A stretch of 64,000 bases of DNA from Sphingomonas koreensis (GCF_002797435.1 NZ_PGEN01000001.1:3098501-3162500); one strand, 5' to 3'. Positions 28,401 to 35,619 are shown, counted from the first letter of the stretch. Made by a program: numbers and translations. Notes: generated by a model from the sequence alone, not told the origin.

Positions 28401-31400
28401 ATCTCGACATCAACGGATCGATCACCGACGGCTTCGGCATGCCCGCGCGCACCCCGGACGACAATGGCTGGGTGCTCTACCCGGGCAGCCAGGGCGCGAC
28501 CGAAGCCTGGGTTCAGGACTATCGCCTGCCGACGGTCGCGACGCTGGGTAACGGAACGCGGTTCCCGGGCGCGGTGGCGCTGGGCTACGATCTGCCGGTC
28601 AACGGCTTCACGGCGGAGTCGAACATGTTGCTCGGCGCCGAGACGCGCCTGGCTTCGGCCTTCACCTTCGGCCGTGAATGGGTGGCACGCGCGGACATCA
28701 GGCTGCCCGACGGCAGCGTGATCGCGCGCGGCGCGATCATCGCCGCCGATACCCAATTGCCCGCCGGTACGGTTCTGGGTGAGGGCAGCGCGATGCCCGG
28801 GGCGGTCAGCCTGCGCGCAATGACCTGGCCCAAGGGGGTCAAGCTGCCCGCGTCGGTCACCCTGTCGTCGATGATCACGCTTGCCGCGGGCGACGTCATT
28901 CCGCGCGACGTGACCTTGCTGTCGTCCGCGGTCACCGGGCTGCTCGCCGCGCCGGTCACGCTGCCGTCCGCGATGGAGCTGCTCGGCAGCGCCACGGGCA
29001 CCGCGACCATATTCCCGGGCGGGCCGAACTCGAGCTTCGTCCTCGGTTTCGGCATCGTCGTGCGGCACGGCACGCAGATCCGCCGGGGCGTGGCGATCCC
29101 GTTCGGCTTCGAGACCACCACTCAGGTTCCGCAGACCGGATGGACCGCCACCGCGCCGATCTGGGCTAGCAAGGCCGAGTTCGAAGCCGGTGCTGCGCCG
29201 ATCATCCAGACTGGCGCGGTCGTGACCGCGCGCCTGCCGCAGGGAAGCTGGTTCGGCGCCGGTTCGACGATGCCGGCCAACTATTGGGTCACGACGACCA
29301 AGGTGCCCGCGGGCACCCCGCTCAACGTGTTCAACGTCGCGAACGTCTATCTCGCCCAGCCGCTCACCTTGCCCGCAGGCACGGTGCTGGGCGCCGGGGT
29401 CGACGTCCAGATCGCCGGAACGCCGCGCGAGCAGATGCGGCCGGTGCAGGCCGACGGCACGCAGGGCCGCATCTGGGCAACCGCGCCGATGCTCAAACAG
29501 GGTTCGGAATCCTGGTCGATGCGCTTCGTCGCGGGCGCGGATATCGGGTCTGCGGACGGCCGCGCGCTGCGTGCCGCCACCGACCTTGCCACATCGGGCC
29601 AGACGGGCGACCTCAACCTGTCGGATCGCCACTATCTCAACCCGCGGCTGACCACGGCGGACGGCTTCACCCCCGACTGGCTGACCCGGATGCGCGCGGT
29701 GCAGGCGTTCAGCGTCGTGCGCACCGGCACCGGTTCGCTCGATCTGCTCGCGGGCGGCTCCTACCGGCAATATTCGCTGTTCGGCGTCTATACCGCGGGC
29801 ACCCCGTCGGACATGATCGGCGGCACAACGCCGGACGGCTACAATGTCTACGACCAGCCGCGCGCGATCCTGTCGGGCGGGCAGGGTCTCGCCAACCCGT
29901 GGATCGGCGCCGGGTTCGACGGCTATGCCGACAGCATCCGCGACTATCGGGCCTGGTATCCCGAGCATGGCGGCGACCTGACCCTTGCGGTGCAGGGTGA
30001 GCTGATCGGCTACCAGACCGGGCGCGATTTCGCCTATCTGCGGCCGGGCAGCGGATCGATCGCCAACTGGCTGTGGCGCCAGGGCAGCTATGGCGTCGCC
30101 GAAGGTAGCGGTGCTCAGCTCGGCCAGGATACCCCCACCGCATGGTGGATCCATTTCGGCGGCTACATCCCCAACAATGCGTCGAGCTACAACGACTCGA
30201 TCATCAGCCATAACGCACCGCTGCTGGTCGGCTTCACGGGGATCGGCACCCTGGGCGGCGGCAATCTGACCGTTTCGGCGGGCGGCGATGCCGGTACGCT
30301 GACCGATTTCAGCACGCCGCTCGGCGACACCGCAAGCGGCGGCTCGTTGCGGGCGCGGGTGGCGAGCACGGGGCTCGACTTCGCGGTCGCGGGGACGGGC
30401 CGGGTGACGGAGGTGACCCGCGTCGCGGGTTTCGTCACCGGCGGCGAAGTCGTGCAGACCGGCGGCGGCGACATGACGATCCGCATCGGCGGCGCGCTCA
30501 ATCCGATGACCCCGGGGCAGATCTCCGACACCGACTTGGGCGGCACGCTGACCAATTTGCGCGGCGATATCGACGTCACCGCGCGCTCGATCGGCTGGAT
30601 CACACTTGCCCCGGGCGACACGAAGGTTACCCTCGCCACGCGCGGTAAGCTCATCTTGTCGGGCGTCGCCGACCCCGGCTCGGTCGTCCAGATGACCGAG
30701 GCGGGTACCAGCCTGGGCATGATCGATGCCGCCGGCGTCTGGTCGCGGACCGACGGGCTGTTCGCGCGCAGCAGCTTCACGCTGTGGCAGGACGATACTG
30801 CGATCCACCTCTATTCGGCCGGTGGGACAATCACGCCGGTGACGCTGGCGACGTCGAACGCGGCGCGGCGCGACCTGCGCTACTGGTATCCGGCGATCCT
30901 CACCGCCACCGCACCGGGCGGCAATATCGACTGGAGCGGCGCCTTTTGCGGCAATGACTGCAACACGGGCATCCCGGCGCTGGTCCTCTCGCCCTCGCCC
31001 AAGGGGCAGGTCGAGTTCCTTGCGGGCCACACCATCACCGGCATGGCGCAGTTCTCGCAGGAAGGAGTCGGCGACTATGTGACGAGCATGCCGGTCGCGA
31101 TGTCCGGCATGTCGAACAGCCGGGACCTGCTGCCCAACATCTTCCGCCCGGTCTGGGGCGGCATGGCGCAGCGGACCCCGGACGCTCCGGTTCCGACGGT
31201 CACCGGCAACGGCTCGGTCGGCAGCGCCGTCGCGTTCCAGTCCGAAACCGCGAGCGGCCGCCTGATCGAAGGCCGCAAGAAGCCGGCGCTGTTCTATGCG
31301 GTCGAAGGCGACGTGCGCGAATTCTCGTTCGGCATGACCAACTGGAGCCTGCTGAGCCCGATCTATATCAGCTCGGGATCGGCGACGATCCGCGCCGGCC

Positions 31401-32824
31401 GCGACATCGTCAATCTGGGTTCGCCGCTGGCGCTCGGGTGCGGGATTTCGGGTCCGGTGGACTGCCGCGGCGTGGGGCAGATCTATGGCGGCCCGTTCCT
31501 TACCTCCGGTCTGGTGGTCCATAACGATCCGCGCGACATCACCCTGATTTCGGCCGGGCGCGACGTGGTCTTCGCCAACATGACGGTCGCCGGGCCCGGC
31601 AACCTGATCGTCGAGGCCGGGCGCCACGTCTATCAGGGCGACAATGGCCGGTTGAGCAGCATGGGGCCGTTGTTCGGCCTGACCCCGGAAACCCGAAATG
31701 GCGGCGCGGCGATCACCGTGCTGACCGGGGTGGGCGCGGGCGGTCCGAACTATGACGCGTTCGCCAAACTCTACCTAGACCCGGCCAATCGCGCGAACGC
31801 CGAATATCCACTCGCGCACCCGGAGAATGAGGGCAAGGTCGCCAAGACCTATGACGCGGAACTGCGCCAGTGGCTCAAGGCCCGGTTCGGCTATGAGGCG
31901 GCCGACGCGAAGGGTGCGCTCGACTATTTCAACAGCGAGCTGACCGATGTCGAACGCGGCATCTTCGTCCGCCAGGTTTATTATGACGAGCTGAAGGCGG
32001 GCGGGCGCGAGTATAACGATGCCGAGGGCCCGCGCTTCGCGAGCTATCTGCGCGGCCGCAATGCGATCGCGGTGCTGTTCCCGGAGAAGGATGCCAGCGG
32101 CAAGGCGATCTCCTATGCCGGCGACCTCACCATGTTCGGCGGGTCGGGCGTGCGGACGCTGTTCGGCGGCAATGTCGAATTGCTCGTCGCGGGCGGTCAG
32201 ACGCTGGTCGGCGTGGGCAGCATCGCGCCGCCCTCGACGGCGGGCGTGCTCAGCATGGGCTCGGGCGATATCGACATCTATTCGCGCCGGTCGGTGCTGC
32301 TCGGCCAGAGCCGTGTATTCACCACCTTTGGCGGCGATCTGCTGATCTGGTCGGCTGAGGGCGACATCAACGCCGGCCGCGGATCGAAGAGCACCGCGGT
32401 GTTCCAGCCGCCGCGGCGCATCTACGACCGCTACGGCATCGTTACGCTCTCGCCGCCGACGCAGAACACCGGCGCGGGCATCGCCACGCTGGCGCCGATC
32501 CCGGAGATTCCGGCGGGCGACGTCGATCTGATCGCGCCGGTCGGCGTGATCGATGCGGGCGAGGCGGGCATCCGTGTGTCGGGCAACGTTAACCTAGCCG
32601 CGCTTCAGGTGCTCAACGCCGCGAACATCAAGGTCGAGGGCGAGGCGCGCGGCATCCCGTTGCCACCGGTGGTCAACACCAGCGCGCTGACCGCCGCTTC
32701 GTCGGCCAGCAGCGCGGTGGTCGCCGAAGCGGTCAAGGCCGCAGAGCGCGCCCGGCCGCCGGCACGCGCCGACCTGCCGGTGATCGTCACCGTCCGCCTG
32801 CTCGGCTTCGGTGCCGAGCCCTGA
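19493..32824 (+). CDS. Giant TpsA exoprotein: filamentous haemagglutinin-type, DUF3739 family
   Basis: 4443 residues. Signal peptide 1-30; Ala-rich helical prefix 40-100; TPS (Haemagg_act) domain about 105-250 with the NRVVG (176-180) and NQNGVIFG (202-209) motifs that TpsB recognises; then thousands of residues of beta-helix repeats. Near residue 1970 is the AGTYMLLPAEFALMKGAYRV signature of this subfamily. A lectin-like 'LPAGTVLG' repeat zone spans about 3000-3330, and a DUF3739-type C-terminus ends LGFGAEP. All the cysteines I could find are in close pairs near 884, 1531, 3818 and 3982. There is no autotransporter barrel or LPXTG-type anchor. ATG 19493 follows GGAG at 8 bases. It is the probable substrate of TpsB at 12619 and would be an adhesin or surface-bound fibre. 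Confidence 0.93.
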   Translation: MIRTDRSFRNRLLLGASLGSLVLAGTSLAQNFGGRGTTANPATAAAQAAQNAASRDAAARAAAQRTRATLENATRVRAQMDAAQAAARAAALAAQSAVPNGLGDGGLKVANGIALDPKLWVGAEGPVQSQGSNGRTAVSVNQTQDKAILNWDSFNVGRETDLTFNHHGNSNWVTLNRVVGNSADPSQILGTIKADGSVYVLNQNGVIFGGASQVNARNIVAAAATMTDQHFRDYGIYARITQNSPSAPPSAVVESFTAAKGEVKVEAGARIVTTAPKSVVEGGGFVMLLGSKVENAGSIRTDRGQTLLAAGDSFLIRPGYGTDANQRSTTRGNEVQVTVGADSTAGRAINSGVIEARQGDITIAGEHVVQGGVAVATTNVHARGTVHLLTNVASNKSDTSVTLTGNSLTLILPELDSKDTATNAQRDALANPPQTTLSWNLNNQGDGNLGLTMADRLDRSRVEIMTGGTASFEAGSQTIAQGGQIAVMARTKAFVGEGAVLDVSGVRGVAMDMESNTLKVNVQPYEMRDSAANREVEGLKHNDVWIDIRDLILLPSGTGGHNGDRYYTPGGLLEVGGHLSNVAHSIGEWASVGGSIAFQSGVGATNVRPPDSGQLVIQKGAILDISGGSLDYAAGTVRSTLFMGSDGKLYASGQAPAGVKMMSIGAAFMRRHERWGEGYTELFTTPFSRTQTARWEDGYTVGRDAGTISLSMPTVLMEGTIRADVVVGDRQTQIRPDLPIAVDPQGTLNGTNANRIDGYKLPQNVTPLAGGLYVGNRLEAHVPNSGFQPFSSNVTISNGTDVTSGMNAGTALTPDLVNNVQLSAESINQAGLGALRVSGKSLLIDADLAVAHGGSIALRAENTKIAGDLTARSGTISIEGVIANCSTVCDIIPTPIDVAQGVKIDATGLWVNLKAGGDRRDLAFIKGGDVFISSSQGSARLGKNSLIDVSAGGAILEQGETLGARGGDVVISASNTPRPIANELVLDGEIRSYGSGDFAGGTLIINNGGRPVTIGAQVFAGGNLLVAGQPLPMDMQLSEDLLLKAGMSLPFEYSYQVTKLLTGDIADDSLFLDFTDRTLLADWVVPDTGEAYDADFNWYGPGQTLPAGTYLALAYMSVAKGQAIPDLSAIYGGNEVPLPTPITRFIPAGTPLANDLTLAAGTTLKRGWTFEADLKVATPLHLEADFFQKGFTNYTVRAGGDLWVGDNTKLDVMAPVRRITGDSHKVASGAALDDAMELWTAPMMREDAANGRFIQRQGASLTLAASGLGDGDGRDGYGNRLTDRQLFGQLRVGKGAVLRVDDGQSIKLTAAESILFQGKAEARGGSVELTSTLFENMSRDVPSNTPIRYDPTRALWIDSGAMIDVSGRAFTAVDARGLRYASVSAGGSIHIGGEPQQPFGSTLTTPRQMTAAYVVVREGAVLDASGASAEIDYLSSGLPAQRNGLLLATDGGRLAFDSQFGIFLDGDLRARAGGAGALGGELSIRLTTPLVSDRGIGTGREVPDFMRQLRKVIVDTSYSPVLSDAIEFGGCVTGCWTPGQTVAQANAANEGVADLVGQARIGADRVKAGGFDSLSLASDDVVLFNGDVSLNLGRNLTLFGSIANLDPDGHIKLSAAYVNFAGGGTMWGNTLVAQNQGQLALQTRPVAGNGSVTITGGLIDMAGIRFGVNGSIGLIGGGQRDYDYAASKDISIVSRSDIRLTGGEVRSMSNISLTAAQIYPTTGAVAAIYAGVYSYRLPGNTAIYNTMMQGGTVSFHTLAGSKPAAPLSVYGQLTVGADIINQGGVLVAPLGSITLGVGGDDYVPGPEMAMPGQIGWSGQYVTTSEVNLLPGSLTSVSGAGLTIPYGGTTDGLSWMLNGVKLGDTTARQGVTVVGSLRADAGAVLDLSGGGIPTGAGFTPGRGGSVDILKTALANVNPAYAGFSHADNKVYAIVPDYQGSAAPRAIDGHAQPEFGQQIIVPEGVPGLKAGTYMLLPAEFALMKGAYRVEMGRATAPGAGQLSKLPDGSLALGVHTGVANLATRSAQAVDIILTPADVVRTHSQYVETSFEKFLTDLPDRALFNRPPPVLPRDGKQFTLALPAVADIGDRPLFSFKGTGKFAAAEGGIGGSLSVTPGNYRSAGAMPLEILADGMTASKGAAGLYASDLNAVGATLMIIGGEVQRQVYGNSTITAQLRIRAGSDLYAHTGFNGITVREGATLSGAQIMLVSDGRSDITVEAGATLSTIGKGKPAFDMASGYQIVSNQVAMLAVSNGLLELQAPSGAGTTGVITVEDGAALYSEGTLAFASIGQVSLGEQVRYGARYLSLSTGSVNIGTSQSLAAAGEAGILPSGILLNQSVLERLMRGDGSTGAPALERLILTANDSVNFYGTVNLDTRGSTGTSALQLVLNTPALYGHGSANDTATVSAATLVWNGIYGTSGPSWSPVVVEANPGAPIAGGPGTGHGTLNLVADRIVLGYQDKLSGISSLNMNRLALGFSTVNLTASQRIETNDRGTISVYESQAVSGKPGIGGALNITTPLLTGKGGSNVGFVAGGAIKLAAPQGWTAPAKRPEVPMGGEIGFTGSTVAVDTLVALPSGRLKLTARAGDVTLGDRARIDMAGMASKFFDETRYSWGGDVELESATGDVLVAKGAVIDLSADYNHAGLLKVTALNGTAALDGTIQGEARNGGQGPNPELRAGGVDIRAGQIAGFAALNARLNEGGVTHSRSFLTRTGDLVIGDEVKARNVSITADGGSLTVTGRIDASGAKPGSIRLSAKNDLTLTGSAVLDARGTVLQVDAYGAPVEASNRATVELTSAGGTLALQQGATIDLASPDGVRRGRIELNARRIGGDDVAIAAAGALNIRGAASLSVNAFRSYQPAGGIIDQALLDGIHQDSDAFINAAIGNGALLGRIAGLRALGDVFHLRPGVELVSAPGGDLRVSGDLNLAGHRYASLNAKTQRAANYADPFGDGYGSGEAGALLIRAAGDLDINGSITDGFGMPARTPDDNGWVLYPGSQGATEAWVQDYRLPTVATLGNGTRFPGAVALGYDLPVNGFTAESNMLLGAETRLASAFTFGREWVARADIRLPDGSVIARGAIIAADTQLPAGTVLGEGSAMPGAVSLRAMTWPKGVKLPASVTLSSMITLAAGDVIPRDVTLLSSAVTGLLAAPVTLPSAMELLGSATGTATIFPGGPNSSFVLGFGIVVRHGTQIRRGVAIPFGFETTTQVPQTGWTATAPIWASKAEFEAGAAPIIQTGAVVTARLPQGSWFGAGSTMPANYWVTTTKVPAGTPLNVFNVANVYLAQPLTLPAGTVLGAGVDVQIAGTPREQMRPVQADGTQGRIWATAPMLKQGSESWSMRFVAGADIGSADGRALRAATDLATSGQTGDLNLSDRHYLNPRLTTADGFTPDWLTRMRAVQAFSVVRTGTGSLDLLAGGSYRQYSLFGVYTAGTPSDMIGGTTPDGYNVYDQPRAILSGGQGLANPWIGAGFDGYADSIRDYRAWYPEHGGDLTLAVQGELIGYQTGRDFAYLRPGSGSIANWLWRQGSYGVAEGSGAQLGQDTPTAWWIHFGGYIPNNASSYNDSIISHNAPLLVGFTGIGTLGGGNLTVSAGGDAGTLTDFSTPLGDTASGGSLRARVASTGLDFAVAGTGRVTEVTRVAGFVTGGEVVQTGGGDMTIRIGGALNPMTPGQISDTDLGGTLTNLRGDIDVTARSIGWITLAPGDTKVTLATRGKLILSGVADPGSVVQMTEAGTSLGMIDAAGVWSRTDGLFARSSFTLWQDDTAIHLYSAGGTITPVTLATSNAARRDLRYWYPAILTATAPGGNIDWSGAFCGNDCNTGIPALVLSPSPKGQVEFLAGHTITGMAQFSQEGVGDYVTSMPVAMSGMSNSRDLLPNIFRPVWGGMAQRTPDAPVPTVTGNGSVGSAVAFQSETASGRLIEGRKKPALFYAVEGDVREFSFGMTNWSLLSPIYISSGSATIRAGRDIVNLGSPLALGCGISGPVDCRGVGQIYGGPFLTSGLVVHNDPRDITLISAGRDVVFANMTVAGPGNLIVEAGRHVYQGDNGRLSSMGPLFGLTPETRNGGAAITVLTGVGAGGPNYDAFAKLYLDPANRANAEYPLAHPENEGKVAKTYDAELRQWLKARFGYEAADAKGALDYFNSELTDVERGIFVRQVYYDELKAGGREYNDAEGPRFASYLRGRNAIAVLFPEKDASGKAISYAGDLTMFGGSGVRTLFGGNVELLVAGGQTLVGVGSIAPPSTAGVLSMGSGDIDIYSRRSVLLGQSRVFTTFGGDLLIWSAEGDINAGRGSKSTAVFQPPRRIYDRYGIVTLSPPTQNTGAGIATLAPIPEIPAGDVDLIAPVGVIDAGEAGIRVSGNVNLAALQVLNAANIKVEGEARGIPLPPVVNTSALTAASSASSAVVAEAVKAAERARPPARADLPVIVTVRLLGFGAEP

Positions 32825-32853
32825 GACGCGAATCCACTGGAGAATTGAACACC

Positions 32854-33657
32854 ATGTCCGAAGATCAGACCCCCGCCGAAGCGGCGGGGCCGGTGCCCTT
32901 GTTCTACACGGCGCCCGAGCCGCTTTCCGCCGTCGCGCACGGGGCGTGGCGGCTGGGCGAGGGGGACTTCGCCTTTGCGGCAGAGACCCCGTTCGTCCCG
33001 GTCGTCACCGGCGAGATCGCGCAAGCGATGCACAGCTATCCGATCGTCTTCTCCGCCGGCGACGCGCACCCGATCGCCGTGATGGGCGTCGAGCGCGAGA
33101 ATCTGTTCGTCACCGGCGGCGCGTGGGCGGCCGATGCCTATGTTCCCGCCTATGTCCGGCGCTATCCGTTCGGCTTCATCCCCACGATCAACCCCGAAGG
33201 GTTCGCGCTGGCGATCGACGTCGCCGCCGGGCGGGTGCGCAAGGATGGCGGCGAGGGCGTCGCGCTGTTCGATGGTGCCGAGCCTTCGGAGCTGACCCGG
33301 CAGGCGCTCGCCTTTTGCGATGCGTTCCAGGCTCAGGCGGCGGCGACGCGTGCCTTTGCCGATGCGCTGGTTGCGGCCGAACTGCTGGTCGATCGGCGTG
33401 CCGACGTGCAATTGCCCGATGGCCGCGCATTGGGGCTCGACGGCTTCCGGATCGCCGACATCGAGAAGCTCTCGCAGCTGCCGGACGAAATGGTTATCGA
33501 ATGGCATCGCAACGGGTGGCTCGCGCTTGTCCATTATCACCTCGCCTCGCTCGACCGGTTTCCGGCGCTGCTGGCGCGGCGTGCGGGACGCCCGGCTGTC
33601 GTGGAAACGTCACAAGCGCGGGGTGAGGGCCACACCACGCATTCGGAAGAAGGTTGA
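32854..33657 (+). CDS. SapC family protein
   Basis: 267 residues matching the SapC family: PLFYTAPEPLSAVAHGAWRL near the N-terminus, then IVFSAGDAHPIAVMG, a YVPAYVRRYPFGFI block and GLDGFRIADIEKLSQLPDE. The family is named after a Campylobacter fetus S-layer locus gene; its biochemical role is not settled. No signal peptide is visible, so it is probably cytoplasmic. It starts 29 bases after the TpsA gene with a GGAG site and is probably co-transcribed. A TTG three codons upstream is the alternative start. Confidence 0.88.
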   Translation: MSEDQTPAEAAGPVPLFYTAPEPLSAVAHGAWRLGEGDFAFAAETPFVPVVTGEIAQAMHSYPIVFSAGDAHPIAVMGVERENLFVTGGAWAADAYVPAYVRRYPFGFIPTINPEGFALAIDVAAGRVRKDGGEGVALFDGAEPSELTRQALAFCDAFQAQAAATRAFADALVAAELLVDRRADVQLPDGRALGLDGFRIADIEKLSQLPDEMVIEWHRNGWLALVHYHLASLDRFPALLARRAGRPAVVETSQARGEGHTTHSEEG

Positions 33658-33661
33658 ATTC

Positions 33662-34267
33662 ATGATCCTGCGTTCTCTCATCGCTCTCCCTCTCAGTGCT
33701 GCCCTGGTCGCTCCTGCGCTCGCGCAGACCGCGGCCCCGGCACCGCAGCAGCCGCTCGGCGGGCCGCTGGTTCCCGGCGTCTGTCTGCTCTCGCGCGAGG
33801 CGATCTATGCCAATGCCGCCGTGGGCAAGGCCGCGACGGTGCGTCTGCAGGAACTCGCTCGCGTGGCGCAGACTGCAATCAACGACGAACGCACCCCGCT
33901 CGAGGCGGAAGCCAAGGCGCTGGAAGGCCAGCCCGACAACCCGCAGAACAAGCAGCGCCGCACAGCGCTTGCGGCGCGCTGGCAGGCGCTGCAGGGCAAG
34001 GCTGCGCATGACAGCCGCGAGATCGAGGCGACGCGCGTCAAGGTGCTCGCGCAGATCGCCAGCGATGCCCAGCCGGTGATCGCTCAGGTCTATGGCCAGA
34101 AGAAGTGCGGGCTGCTGTTCGACCGCAACGTCGCGCTTGGCGGCAATTTCGGCAACGATCTGACAGCCGATGTCGTGAAGGCGCTCGACGCCAAGGTGCA
34201 GACGATCACCTTCGAGCGCGAGCGGCTGCCGCAGGCGGCCGCACCCGCTGCTCCAGCCGCGCGCTGA
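33662..34267 (+). CDS. OmpH/Skp-like periplasmic chaperone
   Basis: 201 residues. A signal peptide (1-~21, ALAQ end) precedes an OmpH/Skp pattern: a short beta segment (GVCLLSREAIYANAAVGKA), a long charged helical hairpin (about 60-130), and a returning strand (KKCGLLFDRNVALGG). Skp-like proteins hold unfolded outer membrane or exported proteins in the periplasm. Placed after TpsA and SapC, it could hold the giant exoprotein or TpsB in a secretion-competent state; this is inference. ATG 33662 lies 4 bases after the SapC stop with an AAGAAGG site. Confidence 0.85.
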   Translation: MILRSLIALPLSAALVAPALAQTAAPAPQQPLGGPLVPGVCLLSREAIYANAAVGKAATVRLQELARVAQTAINDERTPLEAEAKALEGQPDNPQNKQRRTALAARWQALQGKAAHDSREIEATRVKVLAQIASDAQPVIAQVYGQKKCGLLFDRNVALGGNFGNDLTADVVKALDAKVQTITFERERLPQAAAPAAPAAR

Positions 34268-34271
34268 GCCG

Positions 34272-34721
34272 ATGAAACAGGAAACCCGCCGCGTGCTGGC
34301 CGCGCGTGTCGCCAGCATCGCGGCGGGTTTCGCCGCGATGCTGGGTGGGGCGAATGCGCAGAGCATCGCCCCATCGGCAGCGCCGGTTGAATGGGTTCGC
34401 TATGCCGAGGCTTCGACCCACACGGTTTCCGGCTGGCTCCAGGAGGATGGCGAGAAACCGGCGCGGCTACGGGCCTATTTCAACCAGCGGCGGGCGGTGG
34501 ACGGCGCGCCGGCCGAAATCGAGATCAGCCTGTGGCTGAAGCCCGACGGCAGCGTCGAGCGCTTGCGCTTTGCGCCGCTTGCTGACGCTCAGGCCAATGC
34601 AGACCTGCATGACGCGCTGATCGGCCGCAACCTTGGCTCACCGCCCAAGGCGATGCTGTTGCCGATGCGTATTGCAGTGAAGATCGAGCCTGGGGTGGAG
34701 GCTGGCGCGACGGCCGAGTGA
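34272..34721 (+). CDS. Exported TonB-C-like protein without a membrane anchor
   Basis: 149 residues. A signal peptide (1-~29, GGANAQ) precedes about 105 residues with a TonB-C-like order: a helix (KPARLRAYFNQRR), a strand pair around EIEISLWLKPDGSVERL, a second helix (NADLHDALIGRNL), and a final strand PMRIAVKIEP. This resembles the C-terminal half of the STN-TonB hybrid at 9884. The assignment is by pattern and moderate. It lies 4 bases after the OmpH-like gene and is the last gene of the secretion set, tail-to-tail with a LysR gene. Confidence 0.6.
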   Translation: MKQETRRVLAARVASIAAGFAAMLGGANAQSIAPSAAPVEWVRYAEASTHTVSGWLQEDGEKPARLRAYFNQRRAVDGAPAEIEISLWLKPDGSVERLRFAPLADAQANADLHDALIGRNLGSPPKAMLLPMRIAVKIEPGVEAGATAE

Positions 34722-34737
34722 GCCGGGCGACGCCGGA

Positions 34738-35607
34738 TCAGAGGGCGGAGTCCGCTTCGGGCGCTTCCATCTCCACCAGCATCTGGCCGAAGGCGCTTGC
34801 CGCCGGGGACGTCGCGCCGCCGGTGCGGATCAGCACGAAGTCCGCGCTGGGCAGCGCGGGAAGGCCATAGTCGCCGTCGAGCAGGCGCAGGCCGGGCTCG
34901 ACGTCGCTGCGCATCAGCACCGCGACCGCGAGACCCGACCGTACCGCCGCGCGAAGACCCTGTTCGCTGGGCGAGGTAAAGGCGATGTGCCAGTCGATCG
35001 GCGTCGCCTCCAGCGCGGCCACCCCCACCAGCCGGTTGATGCAATTTGGCGGGTGGAAGGCGAGCGGGAGCGATGCGCCGGCGGGCAGCAGGAAATTGTC
35101 CGCTGCGACCCAGGCGAACTCCGCGCGCCGCAACGGAACGCCGCCATTCTCGCCCCCGGCGGTCGAGAGCACGACGGCAAGATCGAGATCTCCGGCCGCG
35201 ATCATGGTGCTGAGATCGAGATAGGTGCTGACATGCACATCGAGCCGTACCGCCGGAAAGGCGCGTGAGAACCGGCAGAGCAGCGCGGGCAGCCGCTCGC
35301 CCATGAACGCTTCGGGAGCCCCGAACCGCACGACGCCCGTCACCGGGGAAGGGCGGAAGCGCTGTGCAAGCGCGTCGAGCCCGGCGAGGATCTGCCGGGC
35401 GTGCAGCAGGAAGTCCTCGCCATCGTCGGTCAGGATCAGGCGGCGCGTCGTGCGGCGGATCAGCGCCCTGCCGACCTGTTCCTCAAGCCGCCGGATTTGA
35501 TGGCTGACTGCCGGCTGGGTGAGGTTGAGCCGCCGCGCGGCACGGGTGAACCCGCCTGTTTCGCTGACCGCCACGAAGGCGCGCAGAAGTACGGGGTCGA
35601 GGTCCAT
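34738..35607 (-). CDS. LysR-family transcriptional regulator
   Basis: 289 residues, the usual length. The N-terminal winged helix-turn-helix is clear (residues 1-60, FVAVSETGGFTRAARRLNLT then QPAVSHQIRRLEEQVG), followed by a LysR substrate-binding domain (about 90-285). It is divergent from the MFS exporter gene, which it probably controls through the palindrome at 35620-35634. Confidence 0.93.
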   Translation of the reverse strand: MDLDPVLLRAFVAVSETGGFTRAARRLNLTQPAVSHQIRRLEEQVGRALIRRTTRRLILTDDGEDFLLHARQILAGLDALAQRFRPSPVTGVVRFGAPEAFMGERLPALLCRFSRAFPAVRLDVHVSTYLDLSTMIAAGDLDLAVVLSTAGGENGGVPLRRAEFAWVAADNFLLPAGASLPLAFHPPNCINRLVGVAALEATPIDWHIAFTSPSEQGLRAAVRSGLAVAVLMRSDVEPGLRLLDGDYGLPALPSADFVLIRTGGATSPAASAFGQMLVEMEAPEADSAL

Positions 35608-35619
35608 GGCATCAGATTA

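Noticed and set aside
27575..31627. 1350-residue minus-strand open frame inside the exoprotein gene
   Set aside because: Same reasons: a GC-driven shadow of the TpsA frame with no recognisable domain.
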